From contig CALHYX010000069.1 in the NCBI GenBank assembly GCA_938041035.1, positions 1 through 41,848 of the forward strand: DNA of 41,848 bases. The letters run 5' to 3'. Within the stretch, counting starts at the first letter, position 1. Every line of letters begins with the position of its first letter. This DNA comes from an uncultured Acidimicrobiales bacterium. GTDB lineage: Bacteria > Actinomycetota > Acidimicrobiia > Acidimicrobiales > SHLQ01. Shown one piece after another: positions 25,043 to 33,981 of this stretch. Below the pieces are notes generated by a model that saw nothing but the letters and a program-made list of their open reading frames with translations, was not told the DNA's origin and did not search any database. The translations under genes were made by a program, and so were the position numbers.

Positions 25043-26295
25043 TGGAACTTCTCCGATTCGCAACCGCCGGTTCGGTCGACGACGGTAAGTCCACCCTCAT
25101 CGGTCGGCTGTTGTACGACACCAAAACCATCTTCCAGGACCAGATGGAAGCGGTCGAGGCCGCCAGCGAGCAGATGGGTACCGAGTACACCAACCTGGCG
25201 CTGCTGACCGACGGCCTTCGGGCCGAGCGCGAACAGGGCATCACCATCGATGTTGCGTACCGCTACTTCGCCACCCCGCGCCGCAAGTTCATCATCGCGG
25301 ACACGCCCGGCCACACTCAGTACACCCGCAACATGGTCACCGGCGCTTCCACCGCCGACCTGGCCATCGTCTTGCTCGACGCCCGCAACGGCGTTGTCGA
25401 GCAGTCGAAGCGCCACTCGTTCCTGGCCTCCCTGTTGCGGATTCCGCACCTGGTGCTGGCGGTGAACAAGATGGATCTCGTCGACTACTCCCAGGATCAG
25501 TTCGAGAACGTCGTTGGCGAATACCGCGACTTTGCGAGCAAGCTCGACATCGGTGATCTCACCTTCATCCCGGTTTCGGCCCTGCACGGCGACAATGTCG
25601 TCGACCGGTCCGAGAACATGGAGTGGTTCGAGGGTTCGTCGCTGCTGCACCACCTCGAAACGGTGCACATCTCGAGCGACCGCAACCTCATCGATGCCCG
25701 CTTCCCGGTCCAGTACGTCCTGCGCCCACAAAGCGAGGAGTACCATGACTTCCGCGGGTACGCCGGCACCATCGAAGGTGGCGTGCTGAAGCCCGGCGAC
25801 GATGTGGTCGTGCTTCCGTCCGGCTTCTCCAGCCGTATCGCGGAAATTCGCACCTTCGACGGACCCGTGGAGGAAGCGTTTGCTCCCATGGCGGTGACCG
25901 TGCTGCTCGAAGACGAGATCGACATCTCCCGAGGCGACATGATCTGTCGCCCGAACAACCAGCCCGACGCCACCCAGGACGTCGACGCCATGGTGTGTTG
26001 GATGACGTCGGAGACCAAGCTCGAACCGCGTATGAAGTTGGCGATCAAGCACACGACCCGCATGGCTCGCGCCATGGTGAAAGACGTGCAGTACCGCCTC
26101 GACATCAACACGCTGCACCGCGACGAGACGTCGAATGTGCTCGAGCTGAACGAGATCGGCCGGGTCACGTTGCGTACGACGCAGCCCCTGTTCGCCGATG
26201 AGTATCGGCGCAACCGGGCGACCGGCAGCTTCGTGCTGATCGACGAGAACACCAACAACACGGTCGGCGCGGGCATGATCGTCGGCACCGACTAG
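25042..26295 (+). CDS. cysN: Sulfate adenylyltransferase large subunit (GTPase)
   Basis: GTPase subunit that uses GTP hydrolysis to drive APS formation with CysD. The 417-aa product is an EF-Tu-like GTPase: P-loop GSVDDGKST (10-18), the switch region EREQGITIDVAYRYF (62-76), DTPGH (87-91) and NKMD (141-144), followed by two beta-barrel domains. It ends without an APS kinase domain, unlike the fused CysNC of mycobacteria; that activity is supplied by the separate cysC gene 25 bases downstream. Confidence 0.97.
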   Translation: MELLRFATAGSVDDGKSTLIGRLLYDTKTIFQDQMEAVEAASEQMGTEYTNLALLTDGLRAEREQGITIDVAYRYFATPRRKFIIADTPGHTQYTRNMVTGASTADLAIVLLDARNGVVEQSKRHSFLASLLRIPHLVLAVNKMDLVDYSQDQFENVVGEYRDFASKLDIGDLTFIPVSALHGDNVVDRSENMEWFEGSSLLHHLETVHISSDRNLIDARFPVQYVLRPQSEEYHDFRGYAGTIEGGVLKPGDDVVVLPSGFSSRIAEIRTFDGPVEEAFAPMAVTVLLEDEIDISRGDMICRPNNQPDATQDVDAMVCWMTSETKLEPRMKLAIKHTTRMARAMVKDVQYRLDINTLHRDETSNVLELNEIGRVTLRTTQPLFADEYRRNRATGSFVLIDENTNNTVGAGMIVGTD

Positions 26296-26320
26296 CCGGT
26301 AGGGATCAGCACCGCGCACC

Positions 26321-26917
26321 ATGAGTCAACATAGCGAGAACGTTGTCTGGCATCCCGGACACTTCGACCGGTCGGCCCGCTACGCCGCGTTGGGCGTACG
26401 GGGAGCCACCGTGTGGTTCACCGGCCTGTCGGGCTCGGGGAAATCCACCGTGTCGGTCGAGGTCGAACGGCTTCTGGTCGAACGGCGCCAACCGGCGTAT
26501 CTGCTCGATGGCGACAACCTGCGCATGGGTCTCAACGGCGATCTCGGCTTTTCCGCCGATGACCGCGACGAGAACGTGCGTCGGGTGTCCGAGGTCGCCC
26601 GGCTGATGGCCGATGGCGGGATGATGGCGCTCGTGCCGCTGGTGTCGCCGTACCGGGCGGCTCGCAACCGGGCCCGCGCCATTCACGAAGCGGCCGACGT
26701 GCCGTTCTACGAGGTGTTCGTCGACACCCCGATCGAGATCTGTGAGCAGCGTGACCCGAAGGGGCTCTATGCCAAGGCTCGGGCCGGCGAGATCAAGGGC
26801 TTCACGGGCATCGACGACCCCTACGAGGCTCCCGAGGCTCCCGAGCTGCGCCTCGTCCCCGAAGACGGGGCCCCCGAGGAACAAGCCGCCAAGGTCCTCA
26901 CCCTCCTCGGCCTGTGA
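26321..26917 (+). CDS. cysC: Adenylylsulfate kinase
   Basis: Phosphorylates APS at the 3' position to PAPS, the donor for sulfate reduction or sulfotransferases. The 198-aa product has the P-loop GLSGSGKST (35-43), the substrate-binding DGDN (63-66) and the C-terminal FTGIDDPYEAP typical of stand-alone CysC. ATG at 26321 has AGGGA about 15 bases upstream, a little far. A palindromic repeat starts inside the last codons and contains the TGA stop. No PAPS reductase gene is in the window, so the fate of PAPS cannot be told here. Confidence 0.96.
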   Translation: MSQHSENVVWHPGHFDRSARYAALGVRGATVWFTGLSGSGKSTVSVEVERLLVERRQPAYLLDGDNLRMGLNGDLGFSADDRDENVRRVSEVARLMADGGMMALVPLVSPYRAARNRARAIHEAADVPFYEVFVDTPIEICEQRDPKGLYAKARAGEIKGFTGIDDPYEAPEAPELRLVPEDGAPEEQAAKVLTLLGL

Positions 26918-26948
26918 CCATCTGGTGCCTGGCACCAGAGTGACCACG
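26912..26948. repeat. Palindromic repeat, copy 3, overlapping the cysC stop
   Basis: Left arm 26912-26929 and right arm 26931-26948 around T26930; TCTGGTGCC / GGCACCAGA (26921-26939) is perfect, and the outer parts have diverged from the consensus. The cysC stop codon (26915-26917) lies inside the left arm. T-runs follow at 26956-26960 and 26966-26970, so this copy could serve as the terminator of cysDNC. Confidence 0.8.
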
Positions 26949-27022
26949 GGAAGAATTTTTGGGGGTTTTTCGGAACCGGGCGCAAGGGGTGAAGAACCGG
27001 GGTTGGCTGCCGATAGATAGCC

Positions 27023-27376
27023 ATGGCCCCAAAGACCAAGAAGAAGGCTCCCGCGAAGAAGTCGACGAAGGCGAAGTCGTCGTCGACCAAGAGCAAGGCC
27101 GCCCCGAAGAAGCAGCAGAAGTGGCAGAGCCGGGCGGCAACCCGCCTGGTCGAGCCCGGCAGCAGCGTGGACTGTCAGCTGTGCGGTGAACGGGTCAAGT
27201 TCCAGGCCAAGATGCGTAACCAGCAGGTCATCTGCAACGTGTACATCAAGAACGTCTGGAGCCACGTCGAGCACTTCCACGCCGACTGTTACAAAGAGGC
27301 CAAGCAGCCCTTCGGTAAGCCGTCGGCGCCGATCAAGAAGGTCTCGGGCAGCCGCAAGCCGGCCGCCAAAAAGTAG
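27023..27376 (+). CDS. Lysine-rich small protein with zinc-finger-like core
   Basis: A 117-aa basic protein I cannot assign to a named family. Residues 1-33 are almost only Lys, Ala, Ser, Pro and Thr, like a histone H1 or bacterial nucleoid-protein tail; the C terminus (94-117) is also basic. The core (34-93) has CxxC (Cys51, Cys54) and, 31 residues later, HxxC (His86, Cys89), with Cys71, His81 and His84 between. This spacing suggests one zinc site of treble-clef or zinc-ribbon type. A DNA- or RNA-binding role is a reasonable inference. It has its own 105-bp upstream region and converges on the thioredoxin-like gene with 12 bases between stops. Confidence 0.8.
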   Translation: MAPKTKKKAPAKKSTKAKSSSTKSKAAPKKQQKWQSRAATRLVEPGSSVDCQLCGERVKFQAKMRNQQVICNVYIKNVWSHVEHFHADCYKEAKQPFGKPSAPIKKVSGSRKPAAKK

Positions 27377-27388
27377 CCTCGGAGAACC

Positions 27389-28072
27389 TCAGCTGGCGGC
27401 GGTGGCGAGCAGCGCTGCGAACGACTCGGGAGTCTGTCCGCCGGCGACCCGCTCGAGCACCGTCCCGTCGGCACCGACGACGACGAAGTACGGGAACGAT
27501 GTCATGCCGTACGCCACGGCGATCTCACTTGCCGCGGAGTCGATGGCGACCGGAAACGGCCAGTTTTCGCGATCGAACCAGGCCGACGGCGGCCAGTTCC
27601 CCCGGTCCTCATCAAAACCGGTTGACACCGCCACGACGTCGACGTTGTCGGGCAGGTCGTTGTTGGCGAAATAGTCGACCAGCACGGGCACCTCGGCCTG
27701 GCAGTGCGGACACCAGTGGACCAGGAAACCAATCACCTTGGCTCGTCCGTCGGTGCCGACGGCGACATCGCTACCGTCGTAGGCCGACGTCGTGAACCCG
27801 GGCGCCACCGTGCCCAGCGCCGGGTCGGCCTGATCGGCATTGAAGGCGCTCAGCCCGTCGCCGGTGATGCCCACCGAATCCATCGCCTCGGGTCCGTTCG
27901 AACGGGCGGGCGCGGTACCCTCACCCGCCCCATCAGCAGGGGCGGAGGTTTGTGCCGCGCCACCGTCGTCACCTTCGCTCCCGACCTCGACGCTTGCGCT
28001 CCCGCTACCGCAGGCGCTGGTGAGCAGGGCAAGGCAAAACAACATCGCCGACCATCGGCGGGGGGCAAACAT
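27389..28072 (-). CDS. Thioredoxin-like lipoprotein (TlpA/ResA type)
   Basis: A 227-aa predicted lipoprotein facing outward. The signal peptide ends in the lipobox LTSAC with Cys21 as the lipidated residue, followed by a flexible Ala/Gly/Ser/Asp-rich linker to about residue 85. The remainder is a thioredoxin fold with redox motif WCPHC (Cys121, Cys124) and the cis-Pro segment TSFPYF. Proteins of this type reduce or oxidise thiols outside the membrane, for example in cytochrome c maturation, but the partner here is unknown. ATG at 28072 lies six bases after the ettA stop, with GAGG upstream overlapping that stop, so it is cotranscribed with ettA. Confidence 0.9.
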   Translation of the reverse strand: MFAPRRWSAMLFCLALLTSACGSGSASVEVGSEGDDGGAAQTSAPADGAGEGTAPARSNGPEAMDSVGITGDGLSAFNADQADPALGTVAPGFTTSAYDGSDVAVGTDGRAKVIGFLVHWCPHCQAEVPVLVDYFANNDLPDNVDVVAVSTGFDEDRGNWPPSAWFDRENWPFPVAIDSAASEIAVAYGMTSFPYFVVVGADGTVLERVAGGQTPESFAALLATAAS

Positions 28073-28078
28073 GGATGA

Positions 28079-29779
<1,701 letters not shown>

Positions 29780-29786
29780 CGGGGCG

Positions 29787-29792
29787 AGGCTA
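29787..29792 (-). promoter_or_regulatory. -10 box TAGCCT, leaderless start of ettA
   Basis: TAGCCT on the minus strand is followed by seven bases and the ATG at 29779. Confidence 0.55.
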
Positions 29793-29898
29793 CCGCTTCC
29801 GATGCGATGCGGGGTGGCTGGCCGGTTCGTCATCGGTGGTGGCTTCGGTACCGGAAGGGTGAGGTAAGTCGACAAGGTTTCCTGCCGACGGGAACCAC

Positions 29899-30747
29899 AT
29901 GCTGATTCCGTCGCCCCACCGAATTCGAACCGCTATCGAACAACGTCGATTCCAGCTTCGGGCTCGCCGCGAGTACGAACGGGAACGATTCATCCGGGAT
30001 CTGCTCACCGATCGGCCCGAACTCTCCGGACCCGGACGCCTGGCACCCTTTGAACACCGGGTCTTCTCCCAGAACGGCGAGGATGGGGTGATCGCGGAGA
30101 TCTTTCGTCGGATCGGCACCACGAATCAGCGGTTCGTCGAGTTCGGGTGTGGAAACGGCATCGAGAACAACAGCCTCTATCTGCTCCACCGGGACTGGTC
30201 GGGATTGTGGATTGACGGGGACCCGAAGCTGGTCGCCGCCATCCGCGACAGCCACCAGCAGTTCCTGTCCACGGGAGTGCTGCAACTGCGGGAGTCCTTC
30301 GTCACTGCGGAGAACATCGAGGGCCTTCTGGCCGCCGCCGAGACGCCCGAGGAGCTCGACCTGTTGTCGATCGACATCGATGGCAACGACTACTGGGTGT
30401 GGCAGGCCGTCGAGCAGTACCGTCCCCGGGCCATCGTGGTCGAGTACAACGCCATGTGGCCCCCGGACGCGCTGTGGGTGCAGGCCTACGCACCTCACCG
30501 GGGTTGGAACGGCACGAGTTACCACGGCGCCAGCCTGGCGTCGCTCACCGACCTGGGGAGCAAGAAGGGGTATCGGCTGGTGCACTGTGACCTGTCCGGG
30601 TCCAATGCGTTCTTTGTGCGCAGCGACGTCGCCGCCGATCACTTCGCCGATGCGTTTGATGCCGCAAGCCACTATCAGCCGTCGCGGACCTTCCTGGCCT
30701 CCATCGTCGCCCGGCCGCGTGCGCTCGGTCCGTTCGAAGCGATCTGA
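29899..30747 (+). CDS. FkbM-like methyltransferase-fold protein
   Basis: A 282-aa cytoplasmic protein with a basic helical N terminus (about 8-35). From residue 55 it resembles the FkbM-type SAM methyltransferase fold: FSQNGEDGVIAEIFRRIG, then FVEFGCGNGIENNSLYLL in the place of motif I, GLWIDGD after the second strand, and LDLLSIDIDGNDYWVW. Related proteins are common in surface-polysaccharide gene sets, but no such genes are near. The methyl acceptor is unknown, and the acidic loop differs enough from classical FkbM that catalysis is not certain. ATG at 29899 has GGGA upstream; it is divergent from ettA. Confidence 0.75.
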   Translation: MLIPSPHRIRTAIEQRRFQLRARREYERERFIRDLLTDRPELSGPGRLAPFEHRVFSQNGEDGVIAEIFRRIGTTNQRFVEFGCGNGIENNSLYLLHRDWSGLWIDGDPKLVAAIRDSHQQFLSTGVLQLRESFVTAENIEGLLAAAETPEELDLLSIDIDGNDYWVWQAVEQYRPRAIVVEYNAMWPPDALWVQAYAPHRGWNGTSYHGASLASLTDLGSKKGYRLVHCDLSGSNAFFVRSDVAADHFADAFDAASHYQPSRTFLASIVARPRALGPFEAI

Positions 30748-30766
30748 GCCCCCAGCTGCGCTGCCC

Positions 30767-30772
30767 TAACAT
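30767..30772 (+). promoter_or_regulatory. -10 box TAACAT, leaderless GTG start
   Basis: TAACAT is followed by six bases (GAACCG) and the GTG at 30779, with no ribosome site. It lies only 20 bases after the stop of the FkbM-like gene, so the HAD gene would have its own promoter. Confidence 0.6.
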
Positions 30773-30778
30773 GAACCG

Positions 30779-31453
30779 GTGACCGATGCCGCGCCGTCCG
30801 AATCGCCCGATCGCCCCCCGATCCGAGCCGTCCTGTGGGACTTCGGGGGAGTGATTTTGTCGAGTCCGTTCGAGGCCTTTGCCCGCTACGAGGCCGACAA
30901 CGACCTGCCGCCCGACACCATCCGAACGATCAACGCCACCAACCCCGACAACAACGCGTGGGCGAAGTTTGAGCGCAGCGACGTGGATGTCACCGAGTTC
31001 TGCGCGTTGTTCGAGGCCGAAGCGGCGGCGTTGGGCCACACCGTCGATGCCGCCGCAGTGCTCGCGTGTCTGAGCGGCGATGTGCGACCCCAGATGGTGC
31101 GGGCGCTGCACCGGATACGCGAACAGGGCCTTCCGTTGGCCATGTTGACGAACAACATCGTGTCGACGCCCGACGGCGAGGGGGACCCGAACCGGCCGTT
31201 CCTGGCCGAGATCATGGCCTTGTTCGACGTCGTGGTGGAGTCGTCGAAGGTCGGCGCCCGCAAGCCCGAACCGATCTTCTATGAGACCGCGTGTGCCCAA
31301 CTCGGTGTCGAGCCGGGCGAATGCGTGTTCCTGGACGATCTCGGCATCAACCTCAAGCCCGCCCGCGCCATGGGCATGACCACCATCAAGGTGGGGGATC
31401 CGGACGTGGCCTTGGGCGAACTCACCGCCATTCTGGGGTTCGATCTGGCCTAG
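30779..31453 (+). CDS. HAD-superfamily hydrolase
   Basis: Cytoplasmic phosphatase or dehalogenase-like hydrolase of HAD subfamily IA, 224 aa. Motif I is LWDFGGVIL with nucleophile Asp21, motif II LTNN, motif III Lys in SSKVGARKPEPIFYETA, and motif IV FLDDLGINLKPARAMGM. The second Asp of the usual DxD is replaced by Gly (DFGG), as in the ACAD10/epoxide-hydrolase-N-terminal-like group, so phosphatase activity is not assured. Substrate is unknown. The GTG start is supported by a -10 box six bases upstream. Confidence 0.88.
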   Translation: MTDAAPSESPDRPPIRAVLWDFGGVILSSPFEAFARYEADNDLPPDTIRTINATNPDNNAWAKFERSDVDVTEFCALFEAEAAALGHTVDAAAVLACLSGDVRPQMVRALHRIREQGLPLAMLTNNIVSTPDGEGDPNRPFLAEIMALFDVVVESSKVGARKPEPIFYETACAQLGVEPGECVFLDDLGINLKPARAMGMTTIKVGDPDVALGELTAILGFDLA

Positions 31454-31493
31454 ATCGGGCCGTTCCGAGCCGTTTGGCGCCTCCGATGGCCAT

Positions 31494-31517
31494 GTTGGGG
31501 GTGTCTGCACCCCCAAC
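31494..31517 (+). terminator. Hairpin terminator candidate after the HAD gene
   Basis: GTTGGGGGTG (31494-31503), TCTG loop, CACCCCCAAC (31508-31517): a perfect 10-bp stem 40 bases beyond the HAD stop codon. No T-tract follows, so it may be a weak or Rho-assisted terminator, or a leader structure. Confidence 0.5.
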
Positions 31518-31642
31518 CCTCCGTCCCTGCACCCCTTTGCGTCGGGGCTGAAGGGTGGCGCCCAAGACACTCCCGTGCGCCAGTGAGGTGGTTGCCGTGA
31601 TTCGTCATTGTTGGTCTCACCAGATCAACGAAAGGCGAGGAC

Positions 31643-32482
31643 ATGAAACTGCACACGGAGCAACGAGGGCGGGAGGCGGGGTGGGCGAGGGTTCGCCGAT
31701 TCACCCCCGCCCTGGCGATAGCAGCGACGCTGTTTGCCGGTGCGTGCGCCGGGGCGCAGCCCACCGATGTGGTGGCGGCCGACACCACTGCGGCCCCGCC
31801 GGAAACGGTCATCGTGACGGTCACCGTGCCGGTACCCGTGGCCGAAACAGCGCCGCCCACGACCGCCGAGGTGGCGCCGCCGCCGCCACCCCCGCCGCCG
31901 CCACCCCCGCCGCCGCCACCCCCGCCGCCGCCACCCCCGCCGCCGCCACCTCCGCCGACGACGGAAGAACCGCCCCCGACCACGGAGGAGCCCGAAGAGG
32001 TCACCCCGGCCAGCGGAACCGTTCGCTTCATCCGCTTTCAGTCCACCGCTGACTGCGACGGCTTTCCCGACGGCGATGGCGAATTCACGTTCAGCGCCCG
32101 GGTCGACGCCAGCCTGGGTGTCACCATCCTCGGGGACGCCGGCCGGCTCACCACCCAGCAGCAGATTCTCGGCGACGGGGACTACTACAACGTCTTGTAC
32201 GACGTCCCCTTCAGCATGGACTCCGCGGAAGGCCAGTGGCTGACCATCACGTTCGATGCCACCGAGGAAGACGGGGACATCTTCGGCGCCGTCTGGGACG
32301 ATGAGCGGCTCGGCACGACCATCGTGCGGACCCACGAGTTCGCCAACGGCGCCTGGAGTAACTTGTCGACGAGCTCCACCGGTCTTGGCGGCGAATACCC
32401 CCAGGCGATTCAGCTCCAGGAAGGAGTCGGCGGCGGGGGCTGCGTGGCCGAGCTCCACTACGTGATTCTCTTCAACGAGTAG
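31643..32482 (+). CDS. Secreted, possibly lipidated protein with polyproline hinge
   Basis: A 279-aa exported protein of unknown function. The N terminus has a basic region (to Arg19), a hydrophobic core (22-33) and FAGAC, where Cys35 could be lipidated, though Ala rather than Leu at -3 makes the lipobox weak. Then come a Thr/Val/Pro-rich stretch, 27 consecutive prolines (79-105), TTEEPPPTTEEP, and a C-terminal domain of about 155 residues rich in Asp, Gly and beta-forming residues, with one Cys near each end (a likely disulfide). The domain looks like an adhesive or binding beta-sandwich; I do not recognise the family. ATG at 31643 has AGGCGAGG upstream. Confidence 0.82.
   Translation: MKLHTEQRGREAGWARVRRFTPALAIAATLFAGACAGAQPTDVVAADTTAAPPETVIVTVTVPVPVAETAPPTTAEVAPPPPPPPPPPPPPPPPPPPPPPPPPPPTTEEPPPTTEEPEEVTPASGTVRFIRFQSTADCDGFPDGDGEFTFSARVDASLGVTILGDAGRLTTQQQILGDGDYYNVLYDVPFSMDSAEGQWLTITFDATEEDGDIFGAVWDDERLGTTIVRTHEFANGAWSNLSTSSTGLGGEYPQAIQLQEGVGGGGCVAELHYVILFNE
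31877..31957. repeat. 15-bp tandem repeat encoding polyproline
   Basis: The unit CCGCCGCCGCCACCC occurs four times exactly and a fifth time with CCT at the end, followed by CCGCCG. All 27 codons are proline. The perfect copies mean recent expansion, and gain or loss of units would change the length by five prolines without a frameshift. Confidence 0.95.
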
Positions 32483-32532
32483 CGGTTCCCAACAAGAGCG
32501 ATGGCGCAGCGCAATCGCGGAGCGTCGTTTGG

Positions 32533-32577
32533 GCGGCGGCCCCCGGCACGGAGCTTCGGCTCCGTGCCGGTCGCCGC
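32533..32577 (+). terminator. Strong UUCG-loop terminator hairpin
   Basis: CCGGCACGGAGC (32543-32554), TTCG loop, GCTCCGTGCCGG (32559-32570): a perfect 12-bp stem closed by the very stable C(UUCG)G tetraloop. An outer stem GCGGCG/CGCCGC (32533-32538 and 32572-32577) extends it, and GTTTTCC follows. It lies between the polyproline protein gene and the thioesterase gene and is the best terminator candidate in the window. Confidence 0.8.
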
Positions 32578-32621
32578 GTTTTCCGGTCGGAAATTCCCCC
32601 GGGCCGCCGCCGCGGCGGGTT

Positions 32622-32627
32622 TACGAT
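32622..32627 (+). promoter_or_regulatory. -10 box TACGAT, leaderless start of the thioesterase gene
   Basis: TACGAT, then CGGGCC, then the ATG at 32634. It is nearly the same sequence as the promoter of the SDR gene. Confidence 0.7.
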
Positions 32628-32633
32628 CGGGCC

Positions 32634-33479
32634 ATGGGCGACCTGGCGAATGACACCGAGCTGACCGGCGGCGATGGTCGGTACCGGGCGACCGTCTCCG
32701 GAGAATGGGAGATCTGGGGCCCGGCGGGCGGCTACATCGCCGCGCTGGCGCTCCGAGCCGCCGGCGCGCACTGCGGCCGCGCCCGACCGGCATCGATCAC
32801 GGTGCACTTCCTGCGCACCGCGGCGTTCACCGAGGTCGACCTCGAGGTCACGACCCAGCGCGACACCCGCACCGGGTCGTCGGTGCGGGTGCAGGTGACC
32901 CAGGATGGCCGCTCGGTGCTTTCGGCGGCGGTCTGGGGGGTCGACGAGCAACCGGGGCTCACCCACCACACGGGGGAGACCCCCGACCTCGACGGCCCCG
33001 ATGGCGTGCCGAGTGTCGAGGAGCGGATGGCCAGCCGGCCCGACGGCGAACTGGCGCGCCACCCGTTCTGGGCGAATCTCGAGTGTCGCCCGCTCCAATG
33101 GATCGACGACTGGGACGCCCGCACCGAACCCGATGAACCCCAACGCGACGAGTGGTACCGGTTTCGACCGACGGCCGTGTTCGAGGATCCTTGGGTCGAT
33201 GCCTGCCGCCAACTCATCCTCGTCGACCTCGAAGCCTGGGGCGCCACCGTGCGCGGCCACGTCGGCGAGCTCGAGTTCTTCGCGCCGACCATCGAGGTCA
33301 CCGCCCGATTCGCGCCCGCGACGAACGCCGCCTGGTTGCTCAGCCGGGCGCGGGCTCCCCGGGCGACTGGCGGAACGGTGATGGCCACGGCAGAGCTGTG
33401 GACGCCGGACGGCCGCCTGGTGGCCGTCGGCGGCAGCACGCTGTTGTGCCTACCCGCCCAACGACGCCCGGATCAGTAG
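32634..33479 (+). CDS. Acyl-CoA thioesterase family protein (double hotdog)
   Basis: A 281-aa protein resembling TesB/Acot-like thioesterases, which hydrolyse acyl-CoA. The N-terminal hotdog domain shows WEIWGPAGGYIAALALRA (25-42), the conserved helix region, then ITVHFLRTAAFTEVDLEV; the second hotdog domain starts near residue 165 (WYRFRPTAVFEDPW) and includes HVGELEFFAPT. The exact catalytic Asp/Gln/Thr set of TesB is not obvious to me, so chain-length preference and even activity are uncertain. The longer frame to 32529 crosses the terminator hairpin and the promoter and is rejected. Its 3' end overlaps the convergent membrane-protein gene by seven bases. Confidence 0.82.
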   Translation: MGDLANDTELTGGDGRYRATVSGEWEIWGPAGGYIAALALRAAGAHCGRARPASITVHFLRTAAFTEVDLEVTTQRDTRTGSSVRVQVTQDGRSVLSAAVWGVDEQPGLTHHTGETPDLDGPDGVPSVEERMASRPDGELARHPFWANLECRPLQWIDDWDARTEPDEPQRDEWYRFRPTAVFEDPWVDACRQLILVDLEAWGATVRGHVGELEFFAPTIEVTARFAPATNAAWLLSRARAPRATGGTVMATAELWTPDGRLVAVGGSTLLCLPAQRRPDQ

Positions 33480-33931
33480 CCGGCCGCGCTCGGGATCGGG
33501 CAGGCGACCAGTTGGTAGGTGGCCAGCCGCCGGCGCAGCGCCACTACCAGAATGCCGAGCGCCAGTAGGCCGACGAGCGGCTGGACGGGAGCCCACCAGT
33601 TGAGCGCACCGGACGTACCCACGAGGGCGACCACGGCCTGGTTGCACACCGGGCACCCAACGGCGAGAAACGACACGAAGCCGCCCCACAGCGGGCGGGA
33701 GTCCTCGTCGAGATCGGTGGCGGCGGGCACTCGAATGGCGAAGATGAGTCCGATCAATGCGCTGGTGACCAACCAGATCACGTAGTCGACGGGCCCCGCA
33801 GCAACCGGACGCCCAAAGATCGGGTTCTCGATCAGGTCGGTCGGAATGCCCATCACCAGGGCCGCGACGGCGGCGAAGGGCACCAGCCGGAACCAGGTGG
33901 TCGAGGGCAGAGCCCGCAGGTCAGCGATCAT
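33473..33931 (-). CDS. Small membrane protein with CPVCN motif
   Basis: A 152-aa protein with about four membrane helices (near 16-30, 48-66, 82-104 and 113-130). At the start of helix 3 it has GCPVCNQ (Cys92, Cys95), a CxxC that could be a redox pair or metal site at the membrane surface. I do not recognise the family. The ATG at 33931 has TACGCT eight bases upstream, and a short dyad GTAGCG/CGCTAC (33943-33948, 33959-33964) overlaps that box. It lies downstream of kgd on the same strand, 50 bp away, and overlaps the convergent thioesterase gene by seven bases. Confidence 0.75.
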   Translation of the reverse strand: MIADLRALPSTTWFRLVPFAAVAALVMGIPTDLIENPIFGRPVAAGPVDYVIWLVTSALIGLIFAIRVPAATDLDEDSRPLWGGFVSFLAVGCPVCNQAVVALVGTSGALNWWAPVQPLVGLLALGILVVALRRRLATYQLVACPIPSAAGY

Positions 33932-33939
33932 TGTTCACC

Positions 33940-33945
33940 AGCGTA
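33940..33945 (-). promoter_or_regulatory. -10 box TACGCT before the CPVCN membrane protein
   Basis: TACGCT on the minus strand is followed by eight bases and the ATG at 33931. An inverted repeat GTAGCG...CGCTAC partly covers it. Confidence 0.45.
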
Positions 33946-33981
33946 GCGACGACGAAACCGCTACTTCAGTTCGCGGCCGGG

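Noticed and set aside
31869..31957. Regularly spaced short repeats that could suggest a CRISPR array
   Set aside because: The repeats are directly adjacent 15-bp coding units without unique spacers.
31450..32031. Second glycine-rich open frame on the minus strand
   Set aside because: It is antisense to the polyproline hinge of the secreted protein and has no other coding evidence.
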